NCBI RefSeq assembly: GCF_905196875.1
Contig: NZ_CAJJWO010000031.1
Coordinates: forward strand, 1-58,995
From: an uncultured Parabacteroides sp.
Lineage (GTDB): Bacteria; Bacteroidota; Bacteroidia; Bacteroidales; Tannerellaceae
DNA: 58,995 nucleotides
Direction: 5' to 3'
This document shows, piece after piece, positions 17,982-26,969 of this stretch. The notes beneath the pieces are model-generated. The model saw only the letters and a program-made list of their open reading frames with translations, was not told the DNA's origin and did not search any database. Within the stretch, counting starts at the first letter, position 1, and the number at the start of each line of letters is the position of its first letter. The position numbers and the translations under genes are program-made.

Positions 17982-20192
17982 TTACAGACTTTTTAACCCT
18001 TTTAGTTCTTTCGGGTTATTCACTTCCTGAATACTGATAGCAAAACCACCTCCGCTGGCAGCCTTCAAATTCAACTTACTCTTGTTTGTCAATATACCTT
18101 TCTTAATAGTATATGCCTGTGGATTATTTTTCCAGTCGGCATCTTTTGCATCGGCATATACCACAGCCACATATTTCTTTCCCGGATCGAGGAAGTCGAA
18201 AGACAGGCGGGACTCATGTCCGTTCTCATCTGCGGTACAGCCTACAAACCAGTTGTTCGCTCCTTTTTCCTTGCGGGCAATCGTGATATAATCGCCCGGC
18301 TCTGCTTCCAGATAAAGGGATTTGTCCCAGTCGAGAGCTACGTCTTTGATGAACTGGAAGGCATCGGCATATTGCTCGTAATGTTCGGGAACGTCGGCTG
18401 CCATCTGAAGCGGACTGTACATAGTCACATAAAGTGCCAACTGGCGTGCCAGCGTAGAACGAACCTGTGATGTGTTCGATGGATTCATCGCGCTGCAATG
18501 AGTTTCGAAAATACCCGGCGTATAATCCATCGGGCCACCGATCAAGCGGGTGAAAGGAAGAATCGTCGTATGATCGACATTGTTACCGCCGAATGATTCG
18601 TATTCTGTTCCGCGAGCCGATTCGTTGCCGATCAGGTTCGGATACGTGCGGCACAAGCCGGTCGGGCGGGTAGCTTCGTGAGCATTTACCATAATCTTAT
18701 AATCGGCAGCTTTCTTTACGGCATACAGGTAATGGTTACACATCCACTGTCCGTAATGATGTTCGCCGCGAGGAATGATGTCGCCTACATAACCGCTTTT
18801 CACACTGGTATAACCGTTGTCTACCATAAACTGATAGGCCTGATCCATGTGGCGTTCGTAGTTGCGGACAGAAGCGGAAGTTTCATGATGCATCATCATC
18901 TTTATGCCTTTACTTGCTGCATAACGGTGTATTTCCTGTACATCGAAATCGGGATACGGAGTGACAAAGTCGAATACATAGTCCTTGCTTTTACCGAACC
19001 AGTCTTCCCAACCTTCGTTCCAACCTTCCACCAGAACGGCATCGAAACCGTTGGCGGCTGCAAAGTCGATATAACGTTTCACATTGGCGGTATTGGCAGA
19101 GTGGCGACCGTTGGGTTTTGTTTTTGAATAATCGGTTTCGCCCAGTTTTACGCTGCTCAGCTCGTCGGTATAAGCCCATGTTCCTTTATTAGTGATCATA
19201 TCCCACCATACACCGATATATTTGGTCGGTTTAATCCACGATACATCATCCAGTTTACAGGGTTCATTCAGGTTCAGTGTAATGCGTGAAGCCAGGATAT
19301 TACGGGCATCATCGCTTACGATAACCGTTCTCCACGGTGACTGGCAAGGGGTTTGCATATAGCCCTTATCGCCTTTAGCATCCGGAGTCAGCCACGATTC
19401 GAAAGTCATCGTTTTATCATCCAGATTCAGATGCATGCAGGAATAGTCTACCAAAGCTGCTTCATGCAGGTTGATATATAATCCGTTATCCGACTTCATC
19501 ATCAACGGAGTCTGTACGCCGGTTTGGGAGAAAGGTGTTTGTGAGGAGTTAGGAGTAACAGCTTCTTTCATCAAACCGCGGATTTCGCTCAGGCGGGAAG
19601 TCATAGTGCTGTATTCCTGTGTATCATAATCGCCCGGCAACCAGAATGTTTTATGGTCGCCCGCCATGGCGAACTGCGACTTTTCTTCTTTAATAACAAA
19701 GTAGTTCAACTCTTTCTGTTGCGGAAACTCATAACGGAACCCCAGTCCGTCGTTGAACAGACGGAAACGGACTACAATAGAACGGTCGTTGGAAGGTTGT
19801 TCCAGTGTAACAGCCAGTTCGTTGTAGTTATTCTGAATTTCTTTTTCCTCGCCCCAGACCGGTTGCCAGGTTTCATTGAAAGAAGAGGTCTTCGTGTCCT
19901 TTATCTGAAAACCGTTGTACAGATTGGTTTTCTTATCCAGAGCATCTACGTCCTTGCGCTGTTTGAACTCAAAGTCGACAGCGGCATCCGCATCTTCTTT
20001 CTTCAATTCCAGACCCAGGTGGCTGGGTTTGATCACTTCTTTTTGTTTATAACTCAATTCATAAACGGGTGAACCTTGTGCATCGAGACGGAAGTCCATT
20101 TTCAGGTTTCCATCCGGCGACAACAATTGCTGTGCATAACTGATCGTGCTGCACCCGAGCAGGGCGATCATCATTAAAACATTACTTCTCAT
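17982..20192 (-). CDS. susB: GH97 periplasmic alpha-glucosidase (SusB)
   Basis: I place the start at 20192 (MRSNVLMMIALLGCS...SYAQ), giving 736 residues, about SusB length. The longer reading from 20231 would overlap susA and add 13 residues before a good signal peptide. The fold is the GH97 beta-sandwich plus TIM barrel. The acidic residues of the inverting GH97 subgroup are visible: Glu in HHETSAS, Glu in NAHEATRPTG, and Glu in the ESARGTEYESFGG segment, the expected general acid region. It releases glucose from maltooligosaccharides in the periplasm. It lies 16 bp after susA and 57 bp before susC. Confidence 0.92.
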   Translation of the reverse strand: MRSNVLMMIALLGCSTISYAQQLLSPDGNLKMDFRLDAQGSPVYELSYKQKEVIKPSHLGLELKKEDADAAVDFEFKQRKDVDALDKKTNLYNGFQIKDTKTSSFNETWQPVWGEEKEIQNNYNELAVTLEQPSNDRSIVVRFRLFNDGLGFRYEFPQQKELNYFVIKEEKSQFAMAGDHKTFWLPGDYDTQEYSTMTSRLSEIRGLMKEAVTPNSSQTPFSQTGVQTPLMMKSDNGLYINLHEAALVDYSCMHLNLDDKTMTFESWLTPDAKGDKGYMQTPCQSPWRTVIVSDDARNILASRITLNLNEPCKLDDVSWIKPTKYIGVWWDMITNKGTWAYTDELSSVKLGETDYSKTKPNGRHSANTANVKRYIDFAAANGFDAVLVEGWNEGWEDWFGKSKDYVFDFVTPYPDFDVQEIHRYAASKGIKMMMHHETSASVRNYERHMDQAYQFMVDNGYTSVKSGYVGDIIPRGEHHYGQWMCNHYLYAVKKAADYKIMVNAHEATRPTGLCRTYPNLIGNESARGTEYESFGGNNVDHTTILPFTRLIGGPMDYTPGIFETHCSAMNPSNTSQVRSTLARQLALYVTMYSPLQMAADVPEHYEQYADAFQFIKDVALDWDKSLYLEAEPGDYITIARKEKGANNWFVGCTADENGHESRLSFDFLDPGKKYVAVVYADAKDADWKNNPQAYTIKKGILTNKSKLNLKAASGGGFAISIQEVNNPKELKGLKSL

Positions 20193-20208
20193 GGTGTTAT
20201 TATATGAT

Positions 20209-22065
20209 TTAATTAACTTTTCCGAATTCAAGGATCAACACGCCTTTACCTTTCAGCGGCAAAGAGGTCTGTACATCTATCTGCCGGTCGTTCAACAAGT
20301 CGTAAGCCCGACGAGCGGGAAGAACTTCCTGATAAGGAGTCAGGTCGACCGTCCGGTCAGCTTCAGAACCATTCAGGAATACGACAACGGAGTGATTTCC
20401 ATACTTACGTTCATAAACATATACTTCGTTCTGCGTAATAAAATGTTTAAACGCACCTTTGGCTATCGCATCATTACCTTTTCGCCAGTTGAGCAGCTTA
20501 CTTATATATGTATAGGCTTCGTTCTGCTGTGGGGTACGACCGGCAGGAGTAAAAGCGTTTTGCTTGTCACCACTCCATCCGCCGGGGAAGTCACGGCGTA
20601 GAACGCCATCGCCTTCGGCTTTATCGGCTGCCATCAGTATTTCCGTTCCATAATAGATCTGCGGGATACCGCGAACGGTCAGCAGGAAGGCCAGAGCTTG
20701 CTTGTAACGGTTCAGGTCGCCTGTTGGCGGTACTTTATAGAAACGGGATGTATCATGGTTGTCGAGGAACACTAAAAGATTCATAGGGTCGGCATACACG
20801 ATATCCTGTGTCAGGTAATCATAGATGCGTGCCAGTCCCCTATCCCAGCTGTTCGTCTCTTCATCGAATGCCGACGACATGATATTCATCAATGGGAAAT
20901 CCATTACCGAAGGCAGGTAAGAATTCCGGGGATAGGCCACTTTGCTATCTTTCTGCCAGAAGGAGACACCTACATTATTTCCGATCCACGTCTCTCCTAC
21001 GATATTGAAATCAGGATATTCAGCATTGACAGCCCTGCACCAGCGTGCCATCATATCGAAATCGGCATACGGATGCGTATCCTGACGAATACCGTTGATC
21101 CCGGCGTATTCAATCCACCAGATACTATTCTGGATCAGGTAAGAAGCCACGTGCCGGTTGCGTTGGTTCAGGTCGGGCATCGACTGGGTGAACCAGCCGT
21201 CTATATTCTTTACTTTATCATAATCCGAACGGTAAGCATCAACCTGCGGCATCGTCTGATAACCGGTCTGCACAAAATTATCCTGGAAGTTGAACCAGTT
21301 GTCGGACGGCTTATCGGTAAAGAAGAAATGTTCGCTTCCGCAGTGGTTAAAGATCATATCCATTACGATCTTCAATCCTTTATCATGGGCTGCACTAACC
21401 AGTTGGCGAAACTCTTCATTATCACCGAAGCGAGGATCGACTTCATAATAATCGGTAATGGCATAGCCATGATAAGAACCCTCTGCCATATCGTTCTTCA
21501 GAATAGGATTCAGCCAGATGGCGGTAACGCCCAGGTCGGAGAAATAATCCAGATGATCGGCTATCCCTTTCAGGTCACCGCCGTGGCGAGCGTACATATC
21601 CGTACGATCCACTTTCGACTCGCGCATTCCCGGAACAACATCATTCTTCGGATCACCGTTAGCGAAACGGTCGGGCATAATCAGGTATAAAACGTCTGAA
21701 GCATGGAAACCTTCCCGGGCGGACGAATCCTTTTCACGTTCTTTGATCTGATAAGGGACGATCGTTTGTTCCCCGTTCTTTGTCAGTTGAATGTTGAATT
21801 GTTGCGGAGCTGTTTCCGACAGATCCAGATAAAGCAGTAAGTAATTCGGATTTTGTAGTTTCACGATTTCTTTCACGCGAATATCGGAAGCAGTTATCGA
21901 TACGCTATCGGTTGCGATATCCGTACCGTATAATAAGATTTGTAGTTCGGGGTTCTTCATACCCGACCACCAGAAAGCAGGTTCCACTTTCTGAATCTTT
22001 ATACCTGATAAAACAGGCAGGCAAAAGCCCAGACATAATACAAAGGTTACAATTATCTTTTTCAT
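20209..22065 (-). CDS. susA: GH13 neopullulanase (SusA)
   Basis: Starting at the ATG at 22065 gives a 618-residue protein with a clean signal peptide (MKKIIVTFVLCLGFCLPVLSG), essentially SusA length; an upstream in-frame Met at 22206 would add 47 residues with no signal sequence. An N-terminal domain (about 20-125) precedes the GH13 barrel. Catalytic motifs are intact: MDMIFNHCG, GIRQDTHPYAD (nucleophile Asp), FNIVGETWIG (acid/base Glu) and FLDNHDTSRF. It hydrolyses cyclodextrins, pullulan and maltooligosaccharides in the periplasm after SusCD import. First gene of the operon, divergent from susR. Confidence 0.92.
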   Translation of the reverse strand: MKKIIVTFVLCLGFCLPVLSGIKIQKVEPAFWWSGMKNPELQILLYGTDIATDSVSITASDIRVKEIVKLQNPNYLLLYLDLSETAPQQFNIQLTKNGEQTIVPYQIKEREKDSSAREGFHASDVLYLIMPDRFANGDPKNDVVPGMRESKVDRTDMYARHGGDLKGIADHLDYFSDLGVTAIWLNPILKNDMAEGSYHGYAITDYYEVDPRFGDNEEFRQLVSAAHDKGLKIVMDMIFNHCGSEHFFFTDKPSDNWFNFQDNFVQTGYQTMPQVDAYRSDYDKVKNIDGWFTQSMPDLNQRNRHVASYLIQNSIWWIEYAGINGIRQDTHPYADFDMMARWCRAVNAEYPDFNIVGETWIGNNVGVSFWQKDSKVAYPRNSYLPSVMDFPLMNIMSSAFDEETNSWDRGLARIYDYLTQDIVYADPMNLLVFLDNHDTSRFYKVPPTGDLNRYKQALAFLLTVRGIPQIYYGTEILMAADKAEGDGVLRRDFPGGWSGDKQNAFTPAGRTPQQNEAYTYISKLLNWRKGNDAIAKGAFKHFITQNEVYVYERKYGNHSVVVFLNGSEADRTVDLTPYQEVLPARRAYDLLNDRQIDVQTSLPLKGKGVLILEFGKVN

Positions 22066-22272
22066 GGAGCGATTTGTTGGTGAACGATGCAAATGTAGCG
22101 GGAAGGGCCACCGGGAAAACGCATTAGAAAAAAAATCAAAACCCTTCAAACATCTTTTCACCTGTAATACAACGCAATAACCTATTTCAACCAGGCAAAA
22201 AATCAAAACACATTAGAAGGTATTTCAAATGTATTTCACTATCTTTGCGCTAGATGAATCAAATCAGCAACA
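22066..22272. promoter_or_regulatory. susA-susR divergent control region with 13-bp direct repeats
   Basis: On the plus strand TATCTTTG (22240-22247) is a good -7 box for susR. On the minus strand TACATTTG (22090-22097) is a candidate -7 box for susA. Between them AAAAAATCAAAAC occurs twice in the same direction (22130-22142 and 22197-22209), each next to a CATTAGAA copy (22122-22129 and 22211-22218). These repeats are candidate SusR sites; binding itself is inference. Confidence 0.5.
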
Positions 22273-23865
22273 ATGAAAAACACAATATATCTTCTTTTTC
22301 TATTCCTTTTGTCGATACTGACGGTGCATGCATCCGACAGCGAGCCGACGATCAAGTCCCTGCTTAAAGAGCTGGATCGTACCATCACAATAAAAGCTGA
22401 CTTTCATAAACAGCGGGAACATGAAATAGACAGTATCAAAAAACTGGCATATACAACATCTTCACCGGAGGAAAAATATCACCTGTACAGTTCTTTGTAT
22501 GGTATCTACCTACATTATCAGGCCGACTCGGCACTGCATTATCTGGAGAAAAGAAAAGCACTTCTTCCGTCTCTTCAAAATCCGCAGTATGAGAACGACT
22601 TATGGATTGCAAGAGCCGAAGTGCTGGGAATAATGGGCCTTTACAATGAAGTTGCCGCCCAACTGGAACAAGTACGCCGCGATCAACTTGATAACCAGAC
22701 TCTGCTTTACTACTATTATACCTGTCGCACTTACTACGGCTGGATAGCGGACTACACCCGTACCGACGAACGGCATAAGTATATCGAAAAAACAAACGCT
22801 TACCGCGACTCTATCTTATCCCTCACACCCAATCAACTCGACCACAGTGTGGTACTTGCCGACAAAATGATTGTAGACGGACAACCTGATAAAGCAATCG
22901 AACTGATAAATAAAGAGTTGGAAGGTTTGGACAACCAGGAGTCACTGGTCTATCTGTTGTATAACCTGTCGCAGGCTTATGCCCAGAAAGGGGACACCGA
23001 AAAACAGATCTATTATCTGGCTCAGACGGCAATATCCGACCTGAAGGAAGCCAAACGCGAATACATCTCCCTGCAAAAACTAGCGTTACTGATGTTTGAT
23101 AAAGGAGACATCGAACGAGCCTACGAATACCTGAGTTGTTCGATGGAAGATGCCGTTGCCTGTAATGCCCGGCTTCGCTCGGTGGAAGTAACCGAGTTTT
23201 TCCCGATCGTAGACAAGGTGTATAAACTGAAAATTCAGAAAGAAAAGCAGATATCGCGCACGTTACTGATTAGCGTGAGCTTTTTATCCTTCTTATTACT
23301 GATAACGATCGTTTATCTGTATCGTCAGATGAAGAAACTTTCTTCTATGCGGAGAGAGTTGAGTATCACTAACGAGCAGTTGCAAGGTATCAATAAGGAA
23401 CTGAACCAGGCCAGCAAGATAAAAGAGGAATATATCGCCCTCTATTTGAACCAATGTGTCATTTATCTGGATAAATTGGATGCCTACCGCCGTTCACTGG
23501 CTAAAATGGCAATGGCATCACGGCTGGAAGATCTGTTCAAAGCCATCAAATCCGAACAGTTCATACGCGACGAACGGAAAAACTTTTACAACGACTTCGA
23601 TAAATCATTCCTGCGACTGTTTCCGCATTTCATCGAGTCGTTCAACGGATTGATGGCAGAAGAAGGAAAGCTATATCCCAAATCCGGCGAAATCCTGTCT
23701 ACCGAACTGCGTATCTTCGCCCTTATCCGCCTAGGAATAAACGACAGCAGCAGTATCGCCCATTTCCTCGGCTATTCCCTGGCCACTGTTTATTCTTACC
23801 GAAGCAAAGTGAGAAGCAAAGCACTCAACAAAGAACAGTTTGAAGAGTTGGTCGCTTTGCTTTAA
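22273..23865 (+). CDS. susR: SusR-like membrane-spanning transcription activator (DUF6377 type)
   Basis: A 530-residue regulator. A signal peptide (about 1-20) leads to a TPR-like periplasmic helical domain (about 60-310), one membrane helix (about 328-350, SVSFLSFLLLITIVYLY), a coiled stretch (about 355-385), and a C-terminal helix-turn-helix (about 485-525, IRLGINDSSSIAHFLGYS followed by LATVYSYRSKVRSKAL) like LuxR/SpoIIE-type HTHs in this family. SusR senses maltose-size or longer oligosaccharides in the periplasm and turns on the sus operon. Its divergent position next to susA supports the name. Confidence 0.85.
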   Translation: MKNTIYLLFLFLLSILTVHASDSEPTIKSLLKELDRTITIKADFHKQREHEIDSIKKLAYTTSSPEEKYHLYSSLYGIYLHYQADSALHYLEKRKALLPSLQNPQYENDLWIARAEVLGIMGLYNEVAAQLEQVRRDQLDNQTLLYYYYTCRTYYGWIADYTRTDERHKYIEKTNAYRDSILSLTPNQLDHSVVLADKMIVDGQPDKAIELINKELEGLDNQESLVYLLYNLSQAYAQKGDTEKQIYYLAQTAISDLKEAKREYISLQKLALLMFDKGDIERAYEYLSCSMEDAVACNARLRSVEVTEFFPIVDKVYKLKIQKEKQISRTLLISVSFLSFLLLITIVYLYRQMKKLSSMRRELSITNEQLQGINKELNQASKIKEEYIALYLNQCVIYLDKLDAYRRSLAKMAMASRLEDLFKAIKSEQFIRDERKNFYNDFDKSFLRLFPHFIESFNGLMAEEGKLYPKSGEILSTELRIFALIRLGINDSSSIAHFLGYSLATVYSYRSKVRSKALNKEQFEELVALL

Positions 23866-23916
23866 ATTTGAAATACTTCATTTATGAACCGCCCGGAACC
23901 CCTGGACGGTATTATT

Positions 23917-24195
23917 TCATTTACGGTTCACCGCCTCGAAAAGATCTTTGCCGACTTTGAAGCGAACCGTGGTGCGTTCTTCCATCATAAATGAAGCTCC
24001 CGTGCGGGGGTTCCGGACAGGGCGCGATGCTTGTTTACGCGGATAAAAGCGTCCGAAACCAAGAAATGAAATATCTTCTTCCCGTGTCAGAGTATCGGCT
24101 GTGAGCGTAAGGAAACTGTCCACGAATTGGCGGGTCTCTGTTACCGACCGGCCCGTACGGGCTGCCAACTCGTTGATAAATTGCATTTTGTTCAT
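23917..24195 (-). CDS. HU/IHF-family DNA-binding protein
   Basis: A small nucleoid protein. I prefer the ATG at 24195 (MNKMQFINELAARTGRSV), giving 92 residues, the normal HU size; the longer 107-residue reading overlaps the upstream gene. It shows the HU N-terminal helices (ELAARTGRSVTETRQFVDSF), the central GFGRFYPRKQ strand, the arm RPVRNPRTGASF with the conserved RNP segment, and the final VRFKVGKDLFEAVN. It ends the second fimbrial operon, 37 bp after the 101-residue gene. That position suggests local control of the operon or DNA bending at its switch; this is inference. Confidence 0.85.
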   Translation of the reverse strand: MNKMQFINELAARTGRSVTETRQFVDSFLTLTADTLTREEDISFLGFGRFYPRKQASRPVRNPRTGASFMMEERTTVRFKVGKDLFEAVNRK

Positions 24196-24232
24196 AATTT
24201 TATATTTAATAGTATACCTGAAAAATGTTCTA

Positions 24233-24538
24233 CTACTCACTAAATAGCTCCTCCCTGCGGCATATTTCTTCAGGAAGCGTTATAAAGATACAATCGTCGC
24301 TTACCAACGTGGTGTATTGCTCCGAGAGCGATAATAGGCGATCGTTCGGCAGGCAGGTGTAAAGAAACGTTCCTTTTTCGGAATTCTCTCCCTGCTTCAC
24401 TTCGAGGTCCGGACAAAGCAATGCGGCATGCCGGGCCGAACGACCGAAAGCCATAAGCCGATCTTCCTGCCACAGGTACAAATAGATCCTGTCCGTATTG
24501 TTTGTCTCTTTTTTAAGAATGTTATTTATCCAGTTCAT
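24233..24538 (-). CDS. Hypothetical protein of the fimbrial operon
   Basis: A 101-residue soluble protein with no signal peptide, no membrane segment and no family that I recognise. It is rich in charged residues and has a YLYLWQEDRLMAFGRSARHAA stretch at about 19-38. It lies 15 bp after the small secreted fimbrial protein and 37 bp before HU, both same strand, so it belongs to the operon. A regulatory or chaperone role is possible but unsupported. Confidence 0.6.
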   Translation of the reverse strand: MNWINNILKKETNNTDRIYLYLWQEDRLMAFGRSARHAALLCPDLEVKQGENSEKGTFLYTCLPNDRLLSLSEQYTTLVSDDCIFITLPEEICRREELFSE

Positions 24539-24553
24539 ATCTCTTTTTCGGGG

Positions 24554-25231
24554 TTAATAGTCTCTTACGCAGCGGTAATAGATACCGGAACTTGCCTTCG
24601 ATGCAGACTTAAACTGAGGTATAGTCGTGTTGTATTCCAGAAGCCATGCATTTGTGGCATCTTTTTCCGTCGCACTCCAATAGGATCGTGTGTTCGTCAT
24701 CTGTCCGGCTGGGTAGATGGTATTGATCGCATCGCGGAACACCCACATCAGCATCAGTTCCCGTTGGGTGGGCAGACGCCAGCCGTCACGGAATTCCGTG
24801 GTGGCGTAAGGTAGGCATCCGACAGCGTAGGGGCCACTTCCATTTGGATTCAGGTTGGTGTTGTCTCCTCCTGTTCCGGTGTTGAAGCTCATGGCTGCCG
24901 CCCAGTATCTCTCAGCATTCCCGTCGTTAGGGGCTATGATAAAGCGGAAAGGCACTTTGTCGTTTACGTTTATATTATCTCCGTTTCCTTTCTCGACGGT
25001 ATGACGTATGGTGGATTTGTTGCGGGACAGGTTCATGCCTATGGGCCAGACGGCATCTGCCGGCATACCCGCGGAGTAAAAGACGGCATACACACTGCCA
25101 CCACCGCTGCTACCCCCTTTCAGCGTCTCTTTTCTCATTTCCTGTCCGAGGGCGGCTGCCGCCGGAAGCAGGCAGGCGATGATTGCCGTTATAAACAGTC
25201 TGTTTATCCTGTGTACTGTGATATGGTTCAT
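24554..25231 (-). CDS. Small secreted protein with FISUMP/DUF1566-like domain
   Basis: A 225-residue protein with a signal peptide ending AAALGQ and no lipobox Cys. The C-terminal half has the layout of the FISUMP/DUF1566 (Fib_succ_major) family: DGWRLPTQRELMLMW, SYWSATEKDATNAWLL and final YYRCVRDY. The same ending occurs in the three fimbrial genes just upstream. It probably acts on the surface as a free or tip-associated adhesin subunit. It lies 33 bp after the 556-residue gene in the same operon. Confidence 0.7.
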   Translation of the reverse strand: MNHITVHRINRLFITAIIACLLPAAAALGQEMRKETLKGGSSGGGSVYAVFYSAGMPADAVWPIGMNLSRNKSTIRHTVEKGNGDNINVNDKVPFRFIIAPNDGNAERYWAAAMSFNTGTGGDNTNLNPNGSGPYAVGCLPYATTEFRDGWRLPTQRELMLMWVFRDAINTIYPAGQMTNTRSYWSATEKDATNAWLLEYNTTIPQFKSASKASSGIYYRCVRDY

Positions 25232-25264
25232 GTCAATGTTGTTATGAGGTTGTTATTAGGATTG

Positions 25265-26935
25265 TTACGGGGTTGGATCGGTTAATTCCCGGATACATCT
25301 CAGGCGGCGATCATTTGTTGTCGGGCCGGCAAGACCGGTTTCTCCATCCTTTACTTTTATACTGAAAACACTGCTCGAGCCGGCGGTGGAAGATGTCCAG
25401 TAATATACATCCGGGAATGCTTTGACGGTAGACGAGCCGGCGGTATAGATTCCGAGCGCCTGGTCGTGAGCGGGTAGGTACCACATCAGGGAGGCTGCCG
25501 AAGACGGTGAACCGGGGGTCAGGTTGATGCAGTTTTTTGCCGCCGGATAGTTCGTGTTATTCAGAGCCCAAGTATTGCTGCGCCCGTTGATAAGGCTGTT
25601 TTGAGCAGCTGCGGTTCCATTACTCCAGGCTCCGGTGTATGTGTCCGCGCTGTAAGCTACATCCATTATATAAACCTCGATCCGTTTCTCATACCGCCAG
25701 ACAGCCTTCTCTGACTCACCGCTTGTTTCGGTGAGACCGTCTGCTTTATATGTTTTCAGGCTACCGCCGAAGTAGCCGGGGATGAATTTGACTACGCGCG
25801 AGTCGTCCGTGTTTTCGTCGGTTATCGTGATGTTGTAGGTGTAGTTGTGGTTGGGCGAGATACTGTAATTGTCGGTGAAGTTGCCGCCCAGGTGTATCTG
25901 GTAGATCACCGAGTTGCTGATTACACCGCCTGTCCCCATGGTCAGCCCCATTATCTGCAAAAAGGTAGCATCGATCGGGGCGTTGGCACCGCGCAGCTCG
26001 GGTGTCGTAAAGGGAACCAGCTGTTGCAAGTTGACCGGCAGGTAGGCTGTCTGGGAAAAGCGTTTCGTGCCGTCCGCTTGTGTAGGAATACCAGTGGACT
26101 GTACGGTTGTTGCCGGATAATTGATGTATCCTGTCGCCGGCCGCGGGAAAACAGCGTCCCGGCCGATGGAATAAAAGAAGCTCTTCGCCGGCACGTGCAT
26201 GAGCTGTCCCTGCCAGAGAGTGTAATTCTTTTCGACCATTTTCTTCGACACGGTGAGGTTCACCGTTACTTTGGCTACGGTGCGGTAAAGCGTGATGTCG
26301 GCCTGTTTGTCTGCCGTCACGATCATGTCTGCACTCCCGGCCAGGACGACCAGGTCGTCGGCAGCGTTTCGGAACAGGGGGAAGCCGTTACTTAAAGGGT
26401 TGTCGGTGGCAGCAGCTGCAATCCCTTCGTTTTCAAACACGGAGAGTGCTGTGCCTGAAGATGGATCTGCGGTCAAACTGTTAAACGTATCGTTTTTGAC
26501 ATTCGCTATTACGATGATCCTGTTCGGTGCCGCAGATGTGTTCAGTTCGACATTTTTCAGGGCGCCGTCCACTCCACCTATGGAAGGTACCGAATGAAAA
26601 GACTTCTTTACCAAGCGGCTGGTTCCGGTCGTGCCGTTAAACTGGAGCACCCAGAAGTTTTTTATTTCGTCTTCGACGATGGCCCGGGTCACCGGGGTTT
26701 CCACCAGGCTCACTTCCAATCCCTTGCAGACTTCCGTGGAGCTGAATACGGAATTGCCTACCTTGCTTTGCAGGAACAGGGGGGATTGCACCGGCTGTGT
26801 TTTGAGCAACAGTTCGATGGATACCGGCTCGCCGGTTTCGCCGCTGCCGGAAGGGAGCGGGCCGTCGGTGAACTTCTCGTCCGTGCAGGCGGCCGCCAGG
26901 GCCACCAGGACTATTGTATAGAGTATATGTTTCAT
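25265..26935 (-). CDS. Fimbrial lipoprotein, Mfa-like/DUF4906 type, with FISUMP-like end
   Basis: A 556-residue lipoprotein (lipobox ALAAAC, Cys17). The N-terminal part resembles fimbrillin/DUF4906 proteins: a donor-strand-like start, DEIKNFWVLQFNG and RTVAKVTVNLTVSKK strands. The last ~130 residues resemble the FISUMP ending of its neighbours but are more diverged (LMWYLPAHDQAL, YYWTSSTAGSSSVF, RRLRCIREL). This may be a stalk-tip subunit. It starts 34 bp after the 606-residue gene. Confidence 0.72.
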   Translation of the reverse strand: MKHILYTIVLVALAAACTDEKFTDGPLPSGSGETGEPVSIELLLKTQPVQSPLFLQSKVGNSVFSSTEVCKGLEVSLVETPVTRAIVEDEIKNFWVLQFNGTTGTSRLVKKSFHSVPSIGGVDGALKNVELNTSAAPNRIIVIANVKNDTFNSLTADPSSGTALSVFENEGIAAAATDNPLSNGFPLFRNAADDLVVLAGSADMIVTADKQADITLYRTVAKVTVNLTVSKKMVEKNYTLWQGQLMHVPAKSFFYSIGRDAVFPRPATGYINYPATTVQSTGIPTQADGTKRFSQTAYLPVNLQQLVPFTTPELRGANAPIDATFLQIMGLTMGTGGVISNSVIYQIHLGGNFTDNYSISPNHNYTYNITITDENTDDSRVVKFIPGYFGGSLKTYKADGLTETSGESEKAVWRYEKRIEVYIMDVAYSADTYTGAWSNGTAAAQNSLINGRSNTWALNNTNYPAAKNCINLTPGSPSSAASLMWYLPAHDQALGIYTAGSSTVKAFPDVYYWTSSTAGSSSVFSIKVKDGETGLAGPTTNDRRLRCIRELTDPTP

Positions 26936-26969
26936 ATCTGCCTTTTTTATGAGGGTTTATATCGTGGGG

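Noticed and set aside
22066..22206. Upstream in-frame start for susA at 22206
   Set aside because: It would add 47 residues before a clean signal peptide and run through the control region; the start at 22065 gives normal SusA length.
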